NCBI GenBank assembly: GCA_947683625.1
Contig: CANTUR010000420.1
Location: 434,001-498,000 of the forward strand
Reading direction: 5' to 3'
DNA from: Mallotus nudiflorus
Lineage: Eukaryota > Streptophyta > Magnoliopsida > Malpighiales > Euphorbiaceae
DNA: 64,000 nt
The notes under the pieces were generated by a model. It ran no database searches. It worked only from the letters and a program-made list of their open reading frames with translations, and was not told the DNA's origin. Position numbers and translations under genes: made by a program. Positions within the stretch are counted from its first letter, which is position 1. The number at the start of each line of letters is the position of its first letter. Below, one piece after another: positions 34,858-45,892 of this stretch.

Positions 34858-36754
34858 TATATATATATACCTATTGGAATTACACCAATTTCGATCGGAA
34901 TTGTGTAATTCCAATCGGAATTGCACAATCCCGGTTGGAATTGATTTTTTTCATCTGTTTGTTTTATTTTTAAATTCAATCCTAATCGGTTTAAAATTTC
35001 TAATTGGCTTTTAACTCAATCCTAATTGATTTAAAATTCCCAAATATAATTTTAAGTATTAATCTTATATTTTTAGGAATTAAAATCACATTAGGATTAG
35101 GTTAGGTTTTCTAGTTCTTTTTCCACTATATAAAGAGGATGAAAAGTAGGAAAAAGTGAGAAAAAAAGGGGAGGAGATGGGGAAGAAGAAAGAAAAAAGA
35201 GAAACGTGATTTGAAGAGGGTTTTTTTTATTCTTTTTTTGAGTTATTTTCTACAAAAATTTCTTTTAATTCATTAATTAATTCAAGATCCTTGAAGAATT
35301 TTGAAGAAGAAGATTCCAAAACTTATCAAGAATGGTGAATTACAAATCTGAGGAGTACCCTAAATCATTCATAATCATCATCATCCTCTTCTTATTCTAT
35401 TTTTATTTTCTTTGTTATTAATTATTTTTATTCTTTCGAGTTATTATTATAATTTATTCATTAATTTTATTTTATTTTTTTATAGTGATTATGGAGGAAA
35501 ATGCATGGTGATCATGTTGGAGGGATGAATTCATAAGAAGTCCATGGAAAACCATGGATAAAGCCTTGTAGAGACTTAGTTTCTAGGGTTATTTTATTTT
35601 ATTTTATTTATTTCATTTATTTTTATTTTATTAATTATTTTATTTTACAAATTAATGTAATAGCCCCAATAGTGGAAGTAGTGAAATTATATGTGTGGTT
35701 GCATGTTTATTTTGATTAAATTAGTTAGTAAAACTAGGTTTTAATTAGGTAATTATTTAAAATCAATGGAGGAAGTAATTTAATTTAGGTCGCATATTAA
35801 TAAAATTAGGATTTTAGTAAGGATTAATTTAATTATTTGTTTGATCTTATTTAATTGTTTTTTTATGTTTCTTATTTGTTTTTGGGCTTGTTTATTATTT
35901 TTATGTGCTTTTGGGACCTTAAGCCCATTTTAGGTTTTGATTTATTTATTTAAGTTTTGGTAATTCTTTTAGCCCATCTCACTTAATAATTAATTAGGTT
36001 TAATTAATTAAAATATATTTTTAGGTCCATAATTAATTAGATTTTAGGTTAGAAATATCCTTAGGCCCACTTAGTTAATTAGATATAGGCCCACCTAATT
36101 TAATTTAATTAATTTAGACTTAGCCAATTTAATTTAAGTCTTTTTTCATAATTTGTAGATTTAAGATCACCTTAGAATTAAAACATGTAGAATTAGGCCC
36201 ACTAATTTAAATATTCCATAATTTGTAGATTTAAGCTCATATTTAGAATTAAAATTAGTAAACTTCGGTTCATTTAATTAAAATCAAAAGGAATTAGGTC
36301 TTTAGGTTCACTTACAATTTAAAACATGTAGATTTAGCTCATTTATTTAAAAAATATGTAGATTAGACTAACTTAGCGATTATGTGATTTGTTGAATGCA
36401 TTATTTACTTGTATATTTCAAACTAGTTTGCCTTGGATTTGATTTTTTTAGGGTTTATATGAAATTGCATGTAAATAGAGAATAAGATAATGATTCATAA
36501 AGTAATTCTAAATGAACATAAGACTGAAAGAAATTGGTATTCCATATCAAGAATCTCCTGGTTGTGGTGCTAGCTTTCTTTTAGGGAATCGAGTACCACC
36601 TTTTTTATTTGTCCCAGTTATTAGCTTGGGTGGCGACTCCTCATCTCCACGCCATGTCTTTGTGATAGTGGTTAGTGTGTTCTTTAGAGCCCTAAGATCA
36701 AACAGTGTCGCGATTGCTAAAATCTTGGACGTGCGCTGAACCCTGCCATCTATA
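34591..36754 (+). mobile_element. Solo LTR (Tat-type ends) inserted in Athila gag
   Basis: It starts TGTAGACACCCAATTTTAGG and ends GTGCGCTGAACCCTGCCATC then TATA, flanked by CCCTC (34586-34590) and CCCTT (36755-36759), a 5-bp target duplication with one change. Its ends resemble the Tat-like LTR at 4543-17968 (start TGTAGACAC, end ...GCGCTAAACCCTATCGCCTACA on its own strand); here the final CA has become TA. There is no PBS, PPT or coding sequence beside it, so it is a solo LTR of about 2.16 kb left by LTR-LTR recombination. It contains a TATA-like ACTATATAAAGAGG (about 35126) and an (AT)n tract. Confidence 0.87.
34809..34868. repeat. (AT)n microsatellite in the solo LTR
   Basis: A nearly pure AT dinucleotide run of about 60 bp with one GAT interruption. 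It is not part of the truncated duplicate at 52850-53042. Confidence 0.9.
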
Positions 36755-37290
36755 CCCTTCATTGAACAGTTATATGTACTTAATAATTTTCAAAGGGATC
36801 AAAGGAATCCCTATTCGAACACCTACAACCCTAGTTGGCAAAACCATCCAAACTTTTCATGGTCTAACCAAGGAGGGGTACAAAATACCCATCAGGGGTT
36901 CAAATAACCACCTCCTAGATTTCAGTAGAAGAATAGCTTCCCTCAACAAAGTGAACCAAAGTCTAACCTTGAAGTGATGATGGAGAAATTCCTAAAAATC
37001 AAGAGAGGCATCAAAGAGACCAAGAGGAGCAAAAGGAAGCAATAAAGAATCTGACATCTCAAGTGGGATAACTTTTTACCCACAATAAGATTTTAGAAAA
37101 CCAAATTGCATCACAAGCTTCAAGGTCAAAGAAGAGTGGAATATTTCCTAGTCAAACTCAAAATCTTAGAGAACAGGCTAAGATTTTCACATTTAGGAGC
37201 GGAAAGCAATTGCCTGAAATAGAAACCAAGAATAATGTTGTAAAAACTATTCATGACACTTAAGAGGAGAAGACTAAGCATTTACAGAAC
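36755..37290 (+). pseudogene. Athila gag C-terminal region, unit 2
   Basis: After the solo LTR the gag frame resumes: LNNFQ.., NPYSNTYNPSW-like sequence, NHPNFSWSNQGGVQNTHQGF, PPPRF, then ILENQIASQASRSKKSGIFP and NLREQAKIFTFRSGKQLPEI in scattered frames. This Asn/Gln/Pro-rich stretch followed by the QLPEI motif is the usual Athila gag-to-protease linker. Stops occur throughout. The unit-3 counterpart is at about 46850-47275. Confidence 0.78.
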
Positions 37291-37915
37291 AAGGATGAGG
37301 AGAAGAAGGACTCACCACCCTTAATATTTCCACTGTAGTTTCCATAAAGGCAACATAAATCTAAGTTAGAAAGGCAATTTGAGAAGTTTATAAAGTCATT
37401 TGGGCAACTAAAACTAAATATACCTCCCCTAGATGTGATCAACACCATGCTTGCATACACCAAATTCTTAAAAGACATAATCTCACACAAGAGAAAATGG
37501 GAGGATCATGAGACCATTCCTATCAATGAGGAGTGCAATGCTATCATTCAAAATAAGCTTCCCTAAAAGCTTAAAGACCCAGGGAGTATCACTATCCCTT
37601 GTACCATTGGAAATGAATTTATAAGTAAATCTTTATGTGATCTTGGTGTAAGTGTGATTATAATTCCTCTTTCCTTTTGTAGATAACTCAACATCGATGA
37701 GCCACAACCAACGACGGTGTCACTACAGCTCATAGATAGATCTATCATCTACCCCTACAAAATTTTGGAAGATGTCCTGATCAAATTTGGAGACTATTAT
37801 GTACTAGGAGATTTCATCATCTTAAAAATCGAGGAGAATCGCCATATTCCAATCATACTAGGATGACCATTCCTAGCAATAGCAGGAGTAATTAAAAAAT
37901 CAAGAGAGGAAAGAT
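37291..37915 (+). pseudogene. Athila protease, unit 2
   Basis: Motifs in order are KLERQFEKFIKSFGQLKLNI, HKRKWEDHETIPINEECNAI, GSITIPCTIGNEFISKSLCD, LGVSVIIIPLSF, LNIDEPQPTTVSLQLIDRSI and DYYVLGDFIIL, with ILG followed by a TGA where G-R-P-F is expected. In this family the active site is CDLGAS; here it reads CDLGVS. A TAA follows NKLP near 37563-37566 and a stop precedes LNID. A related minus-strand copy of this domain lies at 61593-62238. Confidence 0.8.
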
Positions 37916-38049
37916 TTTACTAGAAATTGGAGATAATAAGGTGGAGTTTGATGTTTTCAAAATGGCAAAGTAGTCCTCAATGATGGGATCCTATTTTAAA
38001 GTAGATGTGATAAAAATTTATGTGCAAAAGACCTTTAAAAAGCAACTCA

Positions 38050-39320
38050 CCTATGACCCCTAGAAGCATGCTTAATCCATGATGTTATAGAGGATGACAT
38101 TGATAGAGAGGTGGAAATGTATAAACACTACCTCAATGCAAGTCTAGCATTGAATAAACATAAATCAACCAAGTATGAGCCTTTACCCTTTATTATAGAA
38201 AGCCTTAGTATGATTGAGGAGGAAAATGAACCTACGGTAAAGCTCAAAGCTCTTCCTTCATCTTTGAGGTATGCTTTTCTTGGCCCTAACTCTATATATC
38301 CTATCATTGTGAATGTTAAGTTAACTAATGAAGAAGTAGAAAAATTACTTAGGAGAGCTAGGCCTTACAAGAAGATCATAAGCTATATCATAAATGACCT
38401 AAGGGGATTAGTGCTTCAATATGCATGCATAGGATTCACATGGAAAATGATACTAAACCCACCATAGAACATCAAAGAAGGCTAAGCTCTAACATGAAAG
38501 AGGTGGTTAAGAAAGAGATTGTAAAGTTGCTTGATGCAGGGGTTATCTATCCTATCTTGGATAGTCAATGGGTTAGTCCAATCCTTGTAGTCCCAAAGAA
38601 AAGAGGTATGACAACAGTGAAAAATGAGAACAATGAGTTAATCGTAACTAGGACTACTATAGGTTGGTGAATGTGCATTGACTATAGAAAATTATATAAA
38701 GCCATTAGGAAATATTACTTCCCTCTTCCATTCATTAACCAATTTTTAGAAAGGTTAGCTAATCATTCATTTTTCTATTACTTTGATGGATACTGTATTT
38801 TCTTTCAAATTCCCATACACCCTAATGATCAAGAGAAAACCACATTCATATGTCCTTATGGAACATATACATATAGAAGAATGCCTTTTAGGTTGTGTAA
38901 TGCACCTGCTACCTTCCAACGATGCATGATGTCAATCTTTTTTTATTTTGTAGAGGACACTATAGAGGTTTTTATGGATGATTTCTCTGCATACGGTTCC
39001 TCTTTTGATGATTGTCTTAATAATTTATCTTAAGGGTTACAGAGATATGAAGACACTAACCTTATGATGAATTGGGAAAAGTGTCACTTTATGGTGACTA
39101 AAGGAGTGTTTTTGGGAACATTATCTCTGAAAATGGCACTAAAGTTGACAAGGAAAAAATTGAAGTGATAGAGAAACTTCCATCCCCTACCTCTGTTAAA
39201 GGAATACCGAGTTTTCTAGGACATGTTGGGTTCTATCAAAACTTCATTAAGGATTTTTCCAAAATTGCTAAACCCTTGATTAATTTGCTTGCTAAGGATG
39301 TTCCTTTCAATTTTTCTGAC
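38050..39320 (+). pseudogene. Athila reverse transcriptase, unit 2
   Basis: Frames 38111-38467, 38425-38670 and 38671-39033 cover the linker and RT. Motifs are VKKEIVKLLDAGVIYPILDS, QWVSPILVVPKKRG, MCIDYRKLYKAIRKYYFPLP, FICPYGTYTYRRMPFRLCNA, PATFQRCM and VFMDDFSAYGSSFDDCLNN. The catalytic MDD is intact, while MPFGLCNAP reads MPFRLCNAP. A TGA replaces the expected Arg or Trp codon at 38668-38670 and a frameshift at about 38405 splits the fingers domain. The thumb/connection region (FLGHVGFYQNFIKDFSK-like) is legible to about 39320. Confidence 0.85.
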
Positions 39321-39399
39321 GAATGTCTTTCTGCTTTTCCATAAGTTGAAAGAATCACTTGTTTTAGCACCTGTCCTACAACCACCAAACTGAAGCCTT

Positions 39400-39790
39400 C
39401 CTTTCGAAATCATGTGTGATGCTAACGATTATGGAGTAGGAGCTATCTTAAGGTAATGAAGAGATAGACAAGCCTATGCCATCTACTATATAAGCCACAC
39501 TCTCGATGAAGCTCAAAAAATTATGCAACAATTGAGAAGGAACTTTTGGCAGTGGAACATGTTATGGACAAATTTTATTCATATTTAGTAGGAAGCAAAG
39601 TGATTGTCTACACCAACCAGTCAGCCTTTAAGTACCTCCTAGCCAAGAAGGATGTTAAACAAGACTCATTAGTTAGATCCTTCTTTTATAAGAATTTGAC
39701 TTACAAATTTGAGATTGTAAAGGAGCCAAGAATTTAGTTGTTGATCACCTTTCACACTTTGAGGGAAGTGATAATCCAAACACTCTTTTA
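39400..39790 (+). pseudogene. Athila RNase H, unit 2
   Basis: MCDANDYGVGAIL-like sequence at about 39410-39450, a TAA, then YAIYYISHTLDEAQ, LLAVEHVMDKFYSYLVGSKV, IVYTNQSAFKYLLAKKDVK and NLVVDHLSHFE. In YTDHS the Asp is replaced (YTNQS), so an active-site position is lost. Frames shift at about 39520 and 39735. Confidence 0.8.
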
Positions 39791-39829
39791 TTCTCAGATA
39801 ACCTTCTAAGAGAATAACTCATGAGAGTC

Positions 39830-41130
39830 TAGCAAAGCGTCCCATAGTATATAGATTTTATAGATTACCTTGCGTGTGGAGTTCTTCCATTAAACATTGA
39901 TTACCATCAAAAGAAGAAATTCTTTTGGGACTCTCAACAATACTTCTGGGATGAGCCCTATTTGTATAAGAGGTATGAGGATCGATTATTGAGAAGGCAC
40001 ATTCTAGACAAAGCAATTTTAGAAGAACTCACTCATTGCCATTGGCTAGAGTGTGGGGGACATGCAAGCTCTACCAAAATAACAGTAAAGGTGCTTCAGA
40101 GCAAATTCTACTGGCCTTCTCTCTTTAAAGATGCAAGGAAATTTGTATTCAGGTATGATCGTTGCTAATGGATAGGCAACATTGGCAGATGGAATGAAAT
40201 GCCCCTCACAAATGTTATTGAGATTGAATTATTTGATTTATGGGGTATCAATTTTATTGGACCTTTCCCAAGCTCCTATAGGAAAAAAAATATATTGGTT
40301 AGGGTTGATTATGTGTTCAAATTAGTAAAAGTAATTGCTTCATCAACCAATGATGTTAAAGTAGTCACTAAGTTCCTTTAAAGGAATATATTTTCTCGCT
40401 TTGGCACCCTTAGAGCTAAAATTAGTAATGGTGGTTCTCACTTTTGCAATCGTCAATTTGAATCCCTTTTAACAAAATATAGGGTCAAGCATAAAGTGGC
40501 TACACCATAGCACCCTTAGACCAGTGGACAAGTGGAAATCTTAAATAGAGAACTGAAGTCTATACTAGAAAAGACAGTTAATGCTTCGAGAAAGGATTAG
40601 TCCATTCATTTAGATGATGCACTATGGGCATGCCAAATAACTTTTAAAACTCCAATTGGGACTTCACCATTTAGGTTAGTTTTTAGGAAATCGTGTCATC
40701 TCCTAGTTAAGTTAGAACATAAAGCATTCTAGGCTACAAGGTTCCTAAATTTCAATTTAGCAAAAGTTGGTGCAAAAAGGCTACTTCAGTTGAATTAACT
40801 TGAAGATTTTCGCATAGATGCCTATGAGAATGCTAAAGTTTACAAGGAAAGAATAAAAAGATGGCATGATAAACATCTACAGAAGAAATAATTTTAAGAA
40901 AGAGATTTGGTGTTACTATTTAACTCTAGACTAAAGCTATTTCTAGGGAAACTCAAGTCTCGATGATCTAGACCTTTCAGAATCAAGCAAGTCTTCCCTT
41001 ATAAAGCAGTTGAGCTTTCAAATAGTGCAAACGAAACCTTCAAGGTTAATGGGCAATGTCTCAAACCCTACTATATAGAGGAAGCTAGCTTGAAGAGTGT
41101 CTCTTATACACTTATAGATCCAGTTTAAGC
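39830..41130 (+). pseudogene. Athila integrase, unit 2
   Basis: The zinc-binding domain is visible (39962-40168: ILEELTHCHWLECGGHASST, KVLQSKFYWPSLFKDARKFV, RYDRC). The catalytic core follows: NILVRVDYVFKLVKVIASS, RAKISNGGSHFCNRQF (second catalytic Asp changed to Asn) and TSGQVEILNREL with the Glu kept. The C-terminal part (FRIKQVFPYKAVELSNSANE-like, KVNGQCLKPYY) runs to about 41100. A TAA follows TKFL (about 40380) and several more stops follow. Compare unit 1, which keeps the Asp but has Lys at the Glu site. Confidence 0.82.
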
Positions 41131-41339
41131 TCATTATAGAACAGTCAAGGTAAAGACCTTAAAATAGCACTAATTAGGAGGCAACCCAATCATTTTTCCT
41201 TTGAACTTGCACTTTGTTGTAATATTTTCTCTCCTTTGTGGTTTTTTTTTATTTGTTAATTAATTTACTTCACTTCTTCTATATGATTAAGAATACAATC
41301 ATCACAAAGAGTTACTACTTCAAGGAATAAGTTTGCACG

Positions 41340-41940
41340 ATCACAAGGGGTAATGCACGACCGTGTCATGGGTCGTGTCCAGGTATGCCACTTAAAATTC
41401 AAATTGCAAAATTTATATGCATAATACACAATATAAAGACACAATATGTCCTACTATGTCTTACAACTCCATAAGTTACAGCCTGTGTCACAGCTTCATT
41501 GCATGGCATATCTATGTCGTGCCATATCTTCAATTATCTTTCAGACAGTAACATGGCATCACTATGTCGTGTCACTCATCCATCACTTAACATAGTTTAC
41601 ATGCCATATTATCACTACCTCCATGTTGTGTCACCATGAAAACATGGTATCCGACATGTTGTGTCATACTTTCCCTATGCCTTGTAAACCACCTAGCATG
41701 ACATGCACACATGGCATGATGCTATGTTGAGACCTTCTTAGTGAGCCACTATCACACAACATGATAGCACGACATGATGCAGTGTAATCACCCTCCTAAC
41801 ATAGCATCCAACATGCCATGTTACACTTCCTTCATGTCGTGTCTTATTTTTACATTTTATTCCAGAATGTGACACGACATGATTACACGGTTTGCATGCT
41901 TTGTCATGCCCTGTATTGCACGATCTCCAAGAACATCATG
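41340..41940 (+). repeat. Region dense in CATGGCATG/TCGTGTC words
   Basis: Between integrase and the extra ORF, short near-palindromic words such as CATGGCAT, ACATGCCAT, GACATG, GTCGTGTC and GCACGACATG recur about every 20-40 bp with irregular spacing. Similar words occur in the Athila LTRs (about 28110-28260, 32350-32480, 44590-44720). The inverted arm retains the same pattern at about 57580-57922. Function unknown. Confidence 0.65.
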
Positions 41941-42218
41941 GGAGGTCGTGCCCTTCACTTCCCTATATCACACTACCCAACACGGTTTTCTTAAAACATG
42001 TTCCCAAAACCATGCTCCACTCCCTCTATATAAACACCCACTTCTCTAAACCTAGCCCCTATCAATTCTTTTCTTTTTACCATTCTCTTTCTCCTACACC
42101 ATTCTCTCTTAATTTCTCTTCCTTGTCTCCTCCTCCTTAACATTAATCAAACATTTTTCTTCCTTATTTCTCCTTTCTAAACACCACACTTCTCTGTTTT
42201 CCCTTTCATTATCAACAT

Positions 42219-43250
42219 ATGGCAAAATCCAAAGCATCTGGGAAATCACCATCATCATCAAAGAAGTGAACCCGTATCCTATCTTCCCCTCTACCCTCTC
42301 ACCCTCCTCGTATGAGTGCACCACCACATATCCTTCCAACTTCCTCATGCCATGATCAAGGAAGCCAATCCGGTATGTCTCACCCCTTTATTCATTTCAC
42401 CAATCTTAATTTCAAAAAAATATGTGCTACTTTGTTTTCCTTTTCAGTACATCCTTCATATCACATTATGTTAGGGGATCTTGCTACTGTAGGCTTGAAT
42501 CAATCAATCTTAGGCATGATTGATAACTCCAAATGGGAGGATTTTATGAGAATTGAGGAGCCTATATTTCATAAGTTATTTTTGGAGTTCTTATCCACTT
42601 TTTTATTCAACCCCAATAATCCTGTTGACTATAATAAGAAACATGTGGAAATATTCCAATTAGGGGAAAAATGATTATGCTTTTCCTTGAATGAATTTGC
42701 TATGCATTGTGGTTTTTATGATGCTCTGTATGTTAGTAGTGGTGTGCTTGATAATGCATAAAGTATTCTTCAACCTATAAACTATCATAAGTTTTAGAGG
42801 GAGATAATACATGTAGGAGATGCCCAACAAGCCTATGACCCTAGGGTTAGAAAGAGCATTAATATAGCATGTCCTGAATTGCATTACTTATAGCACCTAA
42901 TAGTTGGCACTATTTGTGGTCGAAGGGAGAGTACTAGGTGTGTCACACTTAGAGACTTGTTTTATTTGCATTGTTTTGTTACATGTATAGTGCCTCATTT
43001 AGGATATAGTTTTGCTTTCTATATAGTTGGTGTTTTAAGAAAAATGAAGGGAGCTTTATGTGGGGGTTCATATATCAATAGGTTTACTAGGAATCTATGG
43101 GTTTTTTATTCCCTTGGCAACATGATTCAACTTTGCACCACATTGCCTTTTAATATCATTATCATGAAAAAGATTAAAGTGGTCACACATAGGGATGGTA
43201 GATATGTTCTAATTCATAATCTAATTAAGTTGGGTGTTGATGAGCCATAG
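42219..43250 (+). pseudogene. Athila ORF1/env-position protein, left arm
   Basis: One frame of 344 codons from ATG 42219 (MAKSKASGKSPSSSKK) with in-frame stops at about 42267, 42672, 42759, 42797, 42893 and the end at 43250. Segments include HPFIHFTNLNFKKICATLF, NSKWEDFMRIEEPIFHKLFL, EFLSTFLFNPNN, FSLNEFAMHCGFYDALYVSS and TLRDLFYLHCFVTCIVPHLG. Pattern and position after integrase match the Athila ORF1/plant transposon protein seen at the env position of Athila elements. Its role is not established. Hydrophobic segments occur near the C-terminus but I would not call an envelope. The same frame and at least two of the stops are shared with the inverted copy at 56312-57400. Confidence 0.78.
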
Positions 43251-43501
43251 TAGACACACACCTGCACACCTCCACCACCATAAGCTTCTCACACTACCGG
43301 ACCTTGATCATCTTCCTATCCTTTACATTTTGAGGCTACTCTTCAGTATCACATTCCAAAAAAGTACCTTTCTCCTACTTTTCCTTTTTGATGTTTCTTT
43401 TATCTTTTATATTTTCAATTGTCATTGAGGACAATGTCATGGATAGTGTGGGAGGGGGGTGTTTCGATTGATTCTTTTGTCAGTTTTTAACTTTCCATTT
43501 C

Positions 43502-43502
<1 letters not shown>

Positions 43503-43598
<96 letters not shown>
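43503..43598. repeat. (TAA)n microsatellite
   Basis: About 30 uninterrupted trinucleotide units between ORF1 and LTR3. At the matching place in the inverted arm (about 55975-56035) the array is much shorter and imperfect, giving a length difference between the arms. Confidence 0.95.
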
Positions 43599-43599
<1 letters not shown>

Positions 43600-44340
43600 T
43601 TATTTACAGTTTATTAATTTTCAACTCATTTTCCCATATTAATTATTTGTTTGTCTTGAAAATTTTTAAATTTACTTTTGATACTCTATCATACTTAGGA
43701 ATAAATTAGTGTATAAACTTGTCTTTTAATTGAATTACCGAACTATCAAATAGTTTATTAATTAAAATAGTTATACATAGTTTTTATGTATAAAGAATTT
43801 AGTTCTTATAATCTAAGCATGATCCTGGCGATTAAAATTGTGCATGATTTTAAGAAGGATTGCATTTTGAATTTTAGTTCAAAAAATTCTCTCATTCTTT
43901 AAATAGGAGCAATATTTAAATTTAAATTCTTATATGCTAATTAGGGTATGAGTATCCATAAGACCCACTTAACGATATCCACGCTTAGTAATACAGGAAC
44001 GATGGGGGATTATTTAGAGTGAAAAGATTTGAATGGAGAGAAAAATAAAAATTATGAAATGAAGCGTAAAAAGCATTCACAACCATATTAAGAAGAACTG
44101 CAGTCCTTAATGTTTTCTTTTATGGATTTATGCTCACTTGATTTCAAAGGGTTGTGTGCTTAGGTTGTAATTAGTAAATTGTTTATGTATGATGTATTTT
44201 TATTCGACTATCTTCTTTAGTAAACATATTTCGATCTCAGTGTTATCAAGATTTAATGTCCTAGAAGCTGTATGTCCCTAGTTGTCATTTAAGTTTAATA
44301 TTTTCAAATTTTGGTTTTTGCTTGAGGATAAACAAAGCTA

Positions 44341-44355
44341 TATTATGGGGGAATT
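44341..44355 (+). other. Athila polypurine tract before LTR3
   Basis: TATTATGGGGGAATT directly precedes the LTR start TGATATATTT. The inverted copy has the degraded ATTGTGGTGCAATT. Confidence 0.65.
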
Positions 44356-45736
44356 TGATATATTTATTGTTTATGTGTCTTAGAGTTTAATTTTAATAAA
44401 TTTTAAACAAGGAATAAATTAATTTAACTAATTTTTAGGCTTAATTAGGAGATTTTTATGATTTAGTATTTAATTAGGATTTTTATTATTTATTGTATAT
44501 ATAGGGAGTTTTATTTGAGTTTTAATTAATGTTTTTGTTTTATGTCTAATGTGGGCCCTAGGAATATAAAAGGAGTTGGTATTTTTTTTATATAACATGG
44601 CATGCATATGTCGTGTGATGAAGAAACAAATGAGGAAAGCCATGTCCAAGTTATGCACTTGAATATTAATGTAGTAATGTCACGACATGCACATGCCGTG
44701 TGAGTGAAGAATTCTAACCTAGAATGATGCACGACTAATGAACTTGCTCATGTTAGAAGTTGTACTATGTATTGAGTAAATTCGTAAATTTATTTGAATA
44801 AAGCACGATCGTGCTTCAAAACCAGGTCATAAAGGCAGAAAATTCCTATTTTGAAAATAAAAAGGAATTAGAAATCAAAGAAAAGGAATAAACACCTATT
44901 CTTTTCAAACCTTAGCACTATATAAGGAATAAACGCCTTTTCGAGAGGAAAGGAGAGGAGTCACAAAGAAAAGGAGGTAGCTAAATAGAAATCAACGAAG
45001 ACTAAAAGCTTATTTTATTTTATGTTTTCATCTTCTTATTTTCTTGATTATGATTATGGATTTCACCAGCCGTGTGTGGCTAAGTTTTCTTTTAGAGTCT
45101 TGGCTATGAGTAGTTATTCCATAACATGATGTAAACATAAGTTTTTATATTTGATTTGAATTTCAGTTAATTCTTTATGTTGTAATATTTATCTTGTTAT
45201 CATTCCAGACCTATTTGATTGCATGTTTATGTACGAATTCACCAACGAGACTTAGGAGGATTCATTAGCTTAAAACACTTATAACTTAGATCACTTGACC
45301 ACGAGAGTATGCGGGCTCTTCAGGGAGTCACAATAGTTGATTATGGTAACAAATTAATTGCTAAAATTCTTAATGAGCATGGATTAAGTTATTAATCATG
45401 AGAGTAGGTTATATTTTAATCCTTGTATGCTTAATTGAACTTGAGAGAGTCTTTAAGTATTTTAGAGTAATTACCCTTAACTGAATTCAAGATTTCTATT
45501 TAATAATGTGTTCATAATTGGATTAGAACAATGAAACTAAACCTAGGCTCTATGTTTACAAATATTTGATTTTACTTTTAATTAAGTTTTTTTATTTAAA
45601 TTTTAAACCTTACTAAATTATTCGATTTACTAGTTGATATCATAGGTAAAAATTGATAGTAATCAATATACAGTCCTTGAGGGAATGATATCTTTCTACT
45701 ACAACTACAACCGTGTGCTTGCGGGTGTAAAACACA
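44356..45736 (+). repeat. Athila LTR3 (3' LTR of unit 2, 5' LTR of unit 3)
   Basis: It starts TGATATATTTATTG and ends GTGTAAAACACA; 1381 bp. A TATA box, CACTATATAAGG, lies at 44917-44928, and transcription would run rightwards into gag. Its closest relative in the window is LTR4 (53866-55231) on the opposite strand. Confidence 0.87.
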
Positions 45737-45745
45737 ATAAGTTTT

Positions 45746-45763
45746 TTGTGTCGTTGTTGGGGA
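45746..45763 (+). other. Degraded Athila primer binding site (unit 3)
   Basis: TTTGTGTCGTTGTTGGGG-like sequence in the place of TGGCGCCGTTGCCGGGG. The leading TGG has become TTG, so priming would be impaired. Confidence 0.6.
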
Positions 45764-45892
45764 CTGGCAATATTGATATTAATTTAATTTTTTCTTTTAT
45801 TAGACTGGTATTCTTTCTTTAATTTTAATTTAATTTGCTAATTTATTTTTTAAGTAACTTTTGTTGGTTTATGAACACTTAATCCAAGGGGA

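Noticed and set aside
34746..34979. Frame with alternating Ile-Tyr
   Set aside because: Product of the (AT)n microsatellite in the solo LTR.
41640..43430. Viral-type envelope gene after integrase
   Set aside because: The ORF is in the env position, but I cannot see a signal peptide, a clear fusion-type segment or conserved Cys pattern, so I call it Athila ORF1-like only.
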